From positions 1-48,069 of the forward strand of contig JALFLW010000106.1 in the NCBI GenBank assembly GCA_022774505.1: a DNA stretch of 48,069 nt, given 5' to 3'. Position numbers and translations under genes: made by a program. The first letter of the stretch is position 1, and each line of letters starts with the position of its first letter. Below the pieces are notes generated by a model. It was not told the DNA's origin. It searched no databases and saw only the letters and a program-made list of their open reading frames with translations. Source of the DNA: Lachnospiraceae bacterium (GTDB lineage: Bacteria; Bacillota; Clostridia; Lachnospirales; Lachnospiraceae). Shown in pieces: positions 1 through 5,749 of the stretch.

Positions 1-134
1 TACTGATCTGCGGCAATTTCCAGATCACAGCCTTCCGGGTGCATTCTTCTTTAGAAGCCAAAAATCATATTGAAAACCGTGCCACATCAGAAACAGTCTG
101 GGCACAATTTATTTTCTGGTGTGCGAAGTTTGAG
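1..134 (-). repeat. half copy of the 268-base palindromic element, cut by the window edge
   Basis: Read on the minus strand from 134 to 1, this segment aligns without gaps to bases 46921-47054. That is exactly one half of the palindromic element near the right end. By hand count about 78 of 134 positions agree. Agreement is best at the outer end (14 of 17), in the second paired block (14 of 19) and at the centre (about 13 of the last 14, ending GCAGATCAGTA). The other half lies outside the window, so its hairpin cannot be tested here. No coding role is apparent. Confidence 0.7.
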
Positions 135-144
135 TATATAATTG

Positions 145-161
145 CTAAGACTTCCCACACC
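145..161 (-). repeat. isolated end sequence of the palindromic element
   Basis: On the plus strand CTAAGACTTCCCACACC is identical to the right outer end of the element at 47172-47188 read in reverse, and differs by one base from its left end. It lies 10 bases from the outer end of the half copy at 118-134 and faces away from it. No full second element follows it to the right. It may be a relic of a second copy or one side of a tandem arrangement. Confidence 0.65.
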
Positions 162-203
162 CAAAACAATAAGAGCATCAATATTTCTATCAACGCTCTT
201 ATC
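161..203 (-). terminator. probable terminator of fabV
   Basis: Read on the minus strand, ATAAGAGC and GCTCTTAT pair. The stem extends inward through G-U pairs to a GAAA loop, giving about 15 pairs, and is followed by TTATTGTTTT. On the plus strand the G-U pairs become A-C mismatches, so the minus transcript is the folding one. It sits about 65 bases after the fabV stop codon. Confidence 0.6.
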
Positions 204-266
204 TTTATCTCTTTCTGCTGTTTTATCAATTTGTTTAAAGGATTAATACTTACGAAAAGATCATTT

Positions 267-1460
267 TCATCCTTCTGACGGTGCAATACTTGGTATCTGT
301 ACATCTGCATCCACATCAACACTATAATCAACACCGGCAATTCGAAATCCAAAAATCTCATAGAATTCCTGCCAGTATCCATCCAGATCAGTGACTTCTT
401 CCAGATTGTCCTGATCGATCCTGCTCCATACCTCTGCCACCGCTTCCTGAACCTTTGGTTCCATTTCCCAATCATCCATGCGGATCAGACGATTTTCATC
501 CGTCACTACGCCTTCATGCTTACAGAGCCTGTCGTGAATCATACGATACATCTGCTCTATGCATCCCTCCTGTACATTCTGCTCTTTCATCACTTTAAAC
601 AGGATAGCCAGATAGAGCGGTACGATCGGAATCGCTGCACTGGACTGTGTAACCACCGCCTTATTTACGGAGACATATGCTTCGACACCCTTGATTTCTT
701 CCTGGATCTTGTCCGCTGAAGCATAAAGATCCTTCTTTGCCTGTCCGATAGATCCCTCCTTATAGATAGGATAAGTAATCTCCGGACCAATATAGGAATA
801 TGCCACTGTCTTAGCACCATCCGCAAGAACTCCGGCCTCTTTTAAAGCTTTGATCCAAAGGATCCAATCCTCACCGCCCATTACCTTAATGGTATTATTG
901 ATCTCTTCCTCCGTAGCCGGCTCAATTGTAGCTTCTGTCAGCTGATTGTTTCGCAGATCTATCGTCCTGTTTGTATAGGACTCCCCTGTAGTCTTAAGAA
1001 CAGACTTATATGTCACTCCATCCGGTGCTGTCCTACGAGGTGCTGCAATACTGTAGATCACCATATCTACCTGACCAAGATCCTTTTTAATCGTCTCAAT
1101 AGTCTGCTCTTTCATTTCTGCCGAATATGCATCACCGTTCAAAGTCTTGGCATACAATCCATCCGCTGCTGCAATCTCTTCAAATGCTGCAGTATTGTAC
1201 CAGCCTGCTGTTGCCGTTCTCTTTCCTTTCGCCGGTTTATCAAAAATTATACCTAGTGTATCAGCTCCACAGGAATATGCCGTCGCAATGCGCGAAGCAA
1301 GTCCATATCCCATAGAACATCCGATCACCAGTACCTTCTTAGGTCCCTCTGTTTTTGGCTGTGCCTTTACATAATCAATCTGTGCCTGCACTGCCGCACG
1401 ACAACCTGCCGGATGTGCCGTAGTACAGATAAATGCTTTGACTTTTGGTTCAATTACCAT
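267..1460 (-). CDS. fabV: trans-2-enoyl-CoA / enoyl-ACP reductase, FabV/TER family
   Basis: NADH-dependent reductase of the FabV/TER family (397 residues, typical length), which reduces the trans-2 double bond of enoyl-ACP or enoyl-CoA in the last step of each fatty-acid elongation round, or in crotonyl-CoA reduction. A glycine-rich nucleotide site is seen at residues 47-55 (GCSMGYGLA). The family Tyr-x8-Lys catalytic signature is at Y233 and K242 (YKEGSIGQAK). The start at 1460 is chosen because TGGAGG lies 8 bases upstream; an earlier in-frame ATG at 1475 overlaps that ribosome site. The gene appears monocistronic, with a hairpin terminator downstream. The sequence does not decide whether it serves membrane lipid synthesis or butyrate-type metabolism. 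No fab operon neighbours are present. Confidence 0.93.
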   Translation of the reverse strand: MVIEPKVKAFICTTAHPAGCRAAVQAQIDYVKAQPKTEGPKKVLVIGCSMGYGLASRIATAYSCGADTLGIIFDKPAKGKRTATAGWYNTAAFEEIAAADGLYAKTLNGDAYSAEMKEQTIETIKKDLGQVDMVIYSIAAPRRTAPDGVTYKSVLKTTGESYTNRTIDLRNNQLTEATIEPATEEEINNTIKVMGGEDWILWIKALKEAGVLADGAKTVAYSYIGPEITYPIYKEGSIGQAKKDLYASADKIQEEIKGVEAYVSVNKAVVTQSSAAIPIVPLYLAILFKVMKEQNVQEGCIEQMYRMIHDRLCKHEGVVTDENRLIRMDDWEMEPKVQEAVAEVWSRIDQDNLEEVTDLDGYWQEFYEIFGFRIAGVDYSVDVDADVQIPSIAPSEG

Positions 1461-1550
1461 GAAATAATCCTCCATTCATTCTCACATAAAAACAATAATA
1501 AAACGGGCAGTCCCACTTTGATTCCTCAGGATAACTCCGTCGTTTCTCTT

Positions 1551-1578
1551 AAAAAAGGGCAAAACCAGCGTTTTGCCC
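1551..1578 (-). terminator. second terminator downstream of tRNA-Gly
   Basis: The minus strand reads GGGCAAAAC, loop GCTG, GTTTTGCCC, then TTTTTT: a perfect 9-pair stem with a U tract. The tRNA already has its own terminator at 1647-1676, so this one either backs it up or ends a short separate transcript from the 1579-1646 interval. Confidence 0.75.
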
Positions 1579-1582
1579 TCCA

Positions 1583-1602
1583 AGAATTGCTCCGCAATTC
1601 TC
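1583..1602. repeat. small intergenic palindrome
   Basis: AGAATTGC-TCC-GCAATTCT forms an 8-pair hairpin between two terminators. A similar small palindrome with a GGA/TCC loop, TTCTGC-GGA-GCAGAA, lies at 32301-32315, so a REP-like family is possible. No U tract follows it. Confidence 0.4.
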
Positions 1603-1614
1603 GTTGGCTTCCCT

Positions 1615-1641
1615 CTATGTTACGAGCATTTTCCTATACAA
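1615..1641 (-). repeat. post-terminator repeat, copy 1
   Basis: This 27-base stretch matches 23427-23453 at 21 positions, with a shared core AGCATTTTC. In both places it sits just after the U tract of a gene's terminator and just before an AAAAC-N4-GTTTT hairpin with a second U tract. Function unknown. Confidence 0.45.
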
Positions 1642-1646
1642 TAAAG

Positions 1647-1676
1647 AAAAAACGCAGGACTCATAAGAATCCTGCG
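1647..1676 (-). terminator. terminator of tRNA-Gly
   Basis: On the minus strand CGCAGGA pairs with TCCTGCG around a 10-base loop and is followed by TTTTTT. The stem begins about 10 bases after the tRNA 3' end. Confidence 0.85.
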
Positions 1677-1686
1677 AATCGGGTCA

Positions 1687-1757
1687 AGCAGGATACGGGA
1701 GTCGAACCCGCCTCCTCAGCTTGGGAAGCTGATATACTACCGATGTACTAATCCTGC
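1687..1757 (-). tRNA. tRNA-Gly (anticodon CCC)
   Basis: 71 bases, minus strand. The acceptor arms GCAGGAT and ATCCTGC pair fully. The anticodon arm is TCAGC-TTCCCAA-GCTGA, giving anticodon CCC, which reads GGG. The T arm is GGCGGG-TTCGACT-CCCGT type. The discriminator base is U, usual for glycine. The 3' CCA is not encoded. It has its own promoter (1787-1815) and terminator (1647-1676). Confidence 0.95.
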
Positions 1758-1786
1758 ACAGAAGCATTTAACGACTGCTCCTGTTT

Positions 1787-1815
1787 ATTTTATACATTAT
1801 AGACAGCTTTGTCAA
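1787..1815 (-). promoter_or_regulatory. promoter of tRNA-Gly
   Basis: Minus strand TTGACA (1810-1815), a 17-base spacer and TAAAAT (1787-1792), about 30 bases before the tRNA 5' end. This is a near-consensus vegetative promoter. Confidence 0.8.
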
Positions 1816-1870
1816 ATACTTCTGATTTAATATTTGTTGCTTTTTTAATATTTGTTACTTTGCCATCAAA

Positions 1871-2314
1871 TTATCCCTCGATAGCTATGGTCTTTGTCTG
1901 ATCAACTGCAGGCTGTGGCTCTTTCTTTGGAACAGCAATCTTCAAAATACCATCTTCAAATTTTGCTTTGATATCTTCCTCTGTTATGTCCTCACCTACA
2001 TAAAAGCTACGGCTGCAGCTTCCATAATATCTCTCACGGCGCAGATATTTTCCGCTTTTCTCATCCTTTTCGCTATCCTCGGATTTCTTCTCTGCACTGA
2101 TGGTCATGTAACCATCTTTTAATTCAGCCTTTACATCTTCTTTCTTATATCCCGGCAGATCAATGTCAAGCTCATAACCGGCATCTGTTTCTTTCACATC
2201 GGTCTTCATGGCACTTGGTGTCGGATTCGCATAACGGATCACATTCATTGGTCTTGCGAAATCATCAAATAAGTCATCAAATAAATTTTCTCCAAAAATA
2301 CTAGGCATCAACAT
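1871..2314 (-). CDS. hsp20: Hsp20 / alpha-crystallin small heat-shock protein
   Basis: ATP-independent holdase chaperone of 147 residues, expected to form oligomers in the cytoplasm and hold unfolding proteins for refolding by other chaperones. The alpha-crystallin domain spans about residues 35-140. Visible hallmarks are the hydrophobic DLPGYKKEDV strand and the G-I-L motif (DGILKIAVP) before a short tail. The start ATG at 2314 has AAAGGAGG 8 bases upstream. The gene stands alone behind a promoter that overlaps a CIRCE operator, so HrcA repression and heat induction are expected. Confidence 0.95.
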   Translation of the reverse strand: MLMPSIFGENLFDDLFDDFARPMNVIRYANPTPSAMKTDVKETDAGYELDIDLPGYKKEDVKAELKDGYMTISAEKKSEDSEKDEKSGKYLRRERYYGSCSRSFYVGEDITEEDIKAKFEDGILKIAVPKKEPQPAVDQTKTIAIEG

Positions 2315-2425
2315 AAGTCATTCCTCCTTTAATCAAACCTTATTGAACTGTTCTTCTCAGAGCAAGTGGTCTGAAGTCCCAGTCATTTCTGACTTCCTAT
2401 TACCTCTTCCCTTGTTCTGTAATAT

Positions 2426-2454
2426 GTTATACCACTTTTATTAGCACTCGTCAA
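2426..2454 (-). promoter_or_regulatory. hsp20 promoter
   Basis: Minus strand TTGACG (2449-2454), 17-base spacer, TATAAC (2426-2431). The -35 box lies inside the CIRCE element, so bound HrcA would block polymerase. Confidence 0.85.
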
Positions 2455-2467
2455 TAGCGAGTGCTAA
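2441..2467. promoter_or_regulatory. CIRCE operator (HrcA site)
   Basis: TTAGCACTC, a 9-base spacer, then GAGTGCTAA: an exact match to the CIRCE inverted repeat recognised by the heat-shock repressor HrcA. It is placed over the -35 box of hsp20. Confidence 0.97.
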
Positions 2468-2526
2468 TAATTTTTGTGAAAATTTTGTGAACTCTTATTT
2501 TCTACTGATCTGAAGCATTTTTCGCA

Positions 2527-3315
2527 TTATTCGCGAAACTCCGTCATATGCTTCCTATAATGCAGCGGCAGGTTCGTTCTCTGCAATCCCGGATCCTCCC
2601 GTTCTTTAATTAAAATACTGTCAAAAAAAGCCTTCCACAGATCTGCATACTCCTGTCCGCCACTATGCTCCAGCTCCTCTAACACCCGGCACTCTTTCTG
2701 TTCCAGCTTCCGCAGATACCATCTCCTGCCGGGATTGTGAAACGCTGCTTTTCCATGGCTTTTATCATAGATGATAAACCATTCCGGATTCAGACGATCC
2801 GTAAAATGGTCTGCAACCATATCAATCACCTCATTCTCCGGCTCGATTACCGCATACAGCACCGGATGATCCTGCCGGAATATTTCCTCAAACCGTATAA
2901 ATTCAAGAAAATAATGTGCCTCATTGCTTGCTTTACGATAAATCTCAAATATCCTCTGAACACACGGAATGTGAAGTGCCTCCGTCACCTTACTGCCCAG
3001 TGCAAACCCATATACAATGAAATGATAGATCACATCTGCCTTATCCGGCTGACGACTTCCCGCTGCCACCATAATATATTGATACGCTTTCTGTGAGATC
3101 TGTCGCTGAACGGTTCGAAGCACCTTTGTCATCTTGTCAGAGTCCGGCATCACATCCACATACTCTGAAAACAGTGTGTAATTCTGCTCCGCCTCCGGCA
3201 TATTTACCTCCAGCCGGATATGATCGTGTCCGTATGCAGATTTCCCTGCATCATAAACTGCCGTAAAGATGGCCTCCGGCGTATCATCACAGCGATATAT
3301 CCTCGTCTCCTTCAT
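2527..3315 (-). CDS. DUF4130 / TIGR03915-type DNA-metabolism protein
   Basis: 262 residues, matching the family annotated as probable DNA metabolism protein (TIGR03915, DUF4130). This family is almost always found beside the radical-SAM protein encoded just upstream here. Recognisable family features are the N-terminal Tyr-Arg-Cys-Asp-Asp strand, a central helical part, WFIIYD near residue 180, and the C-terminal basic LPLHYRKHMTEF tail. No catalytic motif is clear and the biochemical role is not established. It follows the radical-SAM gene by 113 bases with no terminator seen, so it probably shares the LexA-boxed promoter. The start at 3315 has AGGAG only 3-4 bases upstream, a short spacing. 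Confidence 0.85.
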   Translation of the reverse strand: MKETRIYRCDDTPEAIFTAVYDAGKSAYGHDHIRLEVNMPEAEQNYTLFSEYVDVMPDSDKMTKVLRTVQRQISQKAYQYIMVAAGSRQPDKADVIYHFIVYGFALGSKVTEALHIPCVQRIFEIYRKASNEAHYFLEFIRFEEIFRQDHPVLYAVIEPENEVIDMVADHFTDRLNPEWFIIYDKSHGKAAFHNPGRRWYLRKLEQKECRVLEELEHSGGQEYADLWKAFFDSILIKEREDPGLQRTNLPLHYRKHMTEFRE

Positions 3316-3428
3316 TAGCTCCTGATAACCTCCGTTTCATCACCATCTGTTTCGCACCAAACAGTACAACAGTACGAAACTCTAAATAAAATGCTTATCG
3401 CATGATCACAGAACAATCGCCCATTGTA

Positions 3429-5009
3429 CTAATCTGCATCCGGCAGGAACTCAAACAGCGACAACTGCTGATAATGGATCTGGCTCTGCTGATAATATCT
3501 CTGCAATTCTTTTTCCTCCCCTACCAGCCGCCTGGTGATAAAATCCTCATCCACTTTCAAAAAATCATACATCATTCTGCCGTTGCATGTAATAAAATAT
3601 ACGGCTCTCTTTAGTACTACGCCCATTTTTTTAAGATGGGAGTAGTCGAGTGATCCGGTTTTCCTCGCTTTCACAATACGACTAGCCGACTTTACCCCGA
3701 TCCCGGGTACACGCAATAACGTATCATAATCTGCCGTATTGATCTCTACCGGGAAAGACTCCATATGTCCTAATGCCCAGTCACATTTTGGATCAAGGAA
3801 TACATTGAAATTAGGCCGGGACGGTGATAACAGTTCATCTGCCTCAAAGCCATAATACCGAAGCAGAAAATCTGCCTGATACAGCCGATGCTCGCGGCGC
3901 AGAGGCGGTCCGCTCTCCAAAGCAGGCAGTGAAGCATCCTGGTTCACATTGATAAAAGCAGAATAAAACACTCTCTTTAGATCAAATCTCTGATATAATG
4001 CCTCCGATACAGACATGATCTCATAATCACTCTCCCCTCCGGCACCTATGATCATCTGTGTGCTCTGACCTGCCGGCACAAATCCGCGATTTTTATCATA
4101 ATGCTTCCACTGTGTCAATCCTGTCGCACCGGCAGAAAACGCCGGATATAGATCCTCCGTTCCGGCTTTCTGCCGGTCTGCCGTTTCGATTGCAATATCT
4201 TTACTGATATCCTGTCCTTTCCATACCTCTGACTCCTTTTGTAAGCCTTTGGCTTCCGATATGTCCTGCAGTCCTGTAAGCTTTGGCATATCCTTTCTCC
4301 GACTGATCCCGTCCGGCATGCTCCTCCCGAGTCTGCGGCTGGTATGCCAGTAGGCACTGCGATTACCACCCTTCATCCCAAGTGCCTGCCTGCTCTCCTC
4401 CATTCCTGACTGAATCTGGCGCATAGGTGTCAGGATCTGCCTTCGGTCCTTATTGGGTGCAAGCTGACGCAGACCATCCGCCGTAGGAAGCTCCATATTG
4501 ACACTCATACGATCCGCATACCACCCTGCCAGCTCTACCAGCTCCGGCGAAGCTCCCGGTATCGCCTTGCAATGGATATAACCATGAAATCCGTGAATCG
4601 TCCGCAGGTCATGAAGCGTCTGGCAGATCAGCTCCATGGTATGATCTGCTGACTGTATGATCCCGGAGCTTAAGAAAAGGCCTTCTATATAATTTCTCCG
4701 ATAAAACTCCATCGTCAGTCCGCAAACCTCCTCCGGGGTAAACGTCGCCCTGGGAACATCATTCGTCACACGGTTAATACAATATTTGCAATTATAGATA
4801 CATTCATTGGTAAATAAAATCTTTAACAAAGAAATACATCTCCCATCTGCCGAAAAGCTGTGACAGATCCCCGCTGCACTTGTATTCCCTATCCGGCCGT
4901 CCTCCCCTTTCCGGGAGACTCCACTGGAGGTGCAGGCAACATCATACTTCGCCGCATCAGATAATATCCGCAACTTCTCCTCCAGAGATGCATGCTCCGC
5001 AAAGATCAT
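3429..5009 (-). CDS. putative DNA modification/repair radical SAM protein (TIGR03916)
   Basis: Radical-SAM enzyme of the TIGR03916 group, partner of the DUF4130 protein. The C-x3-C-x2-C motif that binds the 4Fe-4S cluster is CIYNCKYC at residues 70-77. The C-terminal part carries a helix-hairpin-helix (LLRVPGIGVKSASRIV), a DNA-contact motif. This suggests action on DNA, but the reaction is unknown. At 526 residues it is about 100 longer than I expect for the family. The extra length is a charged, low-complexity stretch at roughly residues 205-300, between the radical-SAM core and the conserved PAGQSTQMI segment. The start at 5009 is preferred because AGAGGAG lies 9 bases upstream; an ATG at 5018 touches that site. 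A strong promoter with a LexA box precedes it. Confidence 0.88.
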   Translation of the reverse strand: MIFAEHASLEEKLRILSDAAKYDVACTSSGVSRKGEDGRIGNTSAAGICHSFSADGRCISLLKILFTNECIYNCKYCINRVTNDVPRATFTPEEVCGLTMEFYRRNYIEGLFLSSGIIQSADHTMELICQTLHDLRTIHGFHGYIHCKAIPGASPELVELAGWYADRMSVNMELPTADGLRQLAPNKDRRQILTPMRQIQSGMEESRQALGMKGGNRSAYWHTSRRLGRSMPDGISRRKDMPKLTGLQDISEAKGLQKESEVWKGQDISKDIAIETADRQKAGTEDLYPAFSAGATGLTQWKHYDKNRGFVPAGQSTQMIIGAGGESDYEIMSVSEALYQRFDLKRVFYSAFINVNQDASLPALESGPPLRREHRLYQADFLLRYYGFEADELLSPSRPNFNVFLDPKCDWALGHMESFPVEINTADYDTLLRVPGIGVKSASRIVKARKTGSLDYSHLKKMGVVLKRAVYFITCNGRMMYDFLKVDEDFITRRLVGEEKELQRYYQQSQIHYQQLSLFEFLPDAD

Positions 5010-5038
5010 TCCTATCATCTCCTCTCAAACATATATTC

Positions 5039-5052
5039 CGAACATTTGTTCT
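5039..5052. promoter_or_regulatory. LexA (SOS) box
   Basis: CGAACATTTGTTCT matches the Gram-positive LexA operator core GAAC-N4-GTTC. It lies directly downstream of the -10 box of the radical-SAM gene, over the expected transcription start. Confidence 0.85.
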
Positions 5053-5055
5053 ATT

Positions 5056-5084
5056 ATAATACACTCATCCCACATCTGTGTCAA
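5056..5084 (-). promoter_or_regulatory. promoter of the radical-SAM/DUF4130 pair
   Basis: Minus strand TTGACA (5079-5084), 17-base spacer, TATTAT (5056-5061). The full-consensus -35 predicts strong transcription when LexA is removed. Confidence 0.85.
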
Positions 5085-5120
5085 GAGGAAAAAAATGGAA
5101 CGATCATTTTCCGATTACAC

Positions 5121-5154
5121 AAAAAAAGACTCTGCTAATATCCACAAAGTCTTC
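5121..5154 (-). terminator. terminator after the glycosylase gene
   Basis: Minus strand AAGACT pairs with AGTCTT across a 16-base loop and runs into TTTTTTT. It closes the long operon that begins at addB and separates it from the SOS-controlled unit. Confidence 0.7.
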
Positions 5155-5167
5155 ATCTTATTCCCAT

Positions 5168-5656
5168 TCAGCCAACAGCCTCATCCCGTATCACCTGCCA
5201 GGCCTCCGTAAGCCGTTCGATCCCCCATGCCGCATTGGCAGGGCTGGTAGACGGCAGGCATACAGCCTTGATCCCCGTCTGTTTTTCCTGATATTTACGA
5301 TACAGCTGCTCTGCTTTTTTCCCATTGACATAGATCCGGCGAACCGGTGTATGTGCCAGAATATCACTCAGATCTGTAGGTACTGCATTTTTGATGCTGC
5401 TATCTGATGATCCCAGTATTTCACAGGATGCGATCACATCCCAGACAGCTACCCCTTTCTGTAATAAAAATTCTTTCTTTTCCTCTACGGTCTGTGGCAC
5501 CTCATCCCCATACACCGCAGCGAGTACCCGCCAAAATCGATTTTGCGGATGCCCATAAAAAAATCCCTGCTCTCTGGACTTTACAGAGGGAAAGCTTCCC
5601 AAGATTAAAATATTAGAGTGTTTGTCATAAACCGGTGCAATAGGATGCCGTACCAT
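5168..5656 (-). CDS. DNA-deoxyinosine (hypoxanthine) glycosylase, UDG superfamily
   Basis: 162-residue member of the uracil-DNA glycosylase superfamily, closest by motif to the hypoxanthine-DNA glycosylase group (TIGR04274). Motif 1 is GSFPSVKSREQGFFYGHPQNRFW at residues 21-43, with the substrate-pocket residues GSFPS and the FYGHPQNRFW block. Motif 2 is PSTSPAN near residue 136. It should excise deaminated purines, opening base-excision repair in the cytoplasm. A mismatch-specific uracil glycosylase is the alternative. It is the last gene of the addB-led run, 93 bases after the transglutaminase-like gene, and is followed by a terminator. Confidence 0.87.
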   Translation of the reverse strand: MVRHPIAPVYDKHSNILILGSFPSVKSREQGFFYGHPQNRFWRVLAAVYGDEVPQTVEEKKEFLLQKGVAVWDVIASCEILGSSDSSIKNAVPTDLSDILAHTPVRRIYVNGKKAEQLYRKYQEKQTGIKAVCLPSTSPANAAWGIERLTEAWQVIRDEAVG

Positions 5657-5749
5657 GATACAATCCTTTCCTAAGCCCTGCCGTCAATGAAACAACAGGA
5701 CTTACGTGTTTTTCTTCAACATATTTTCTTTTGCCGTGCCTGATTTTTA

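Noticed and set aside
65..475. Minus-strand open frame of 136 codons at the left edge
   Set aside because: It overlaps the 3' end of fabV in another frame and runs through the fabV terminator and the palindromic repeat; no ribosome site and no family resemblance.
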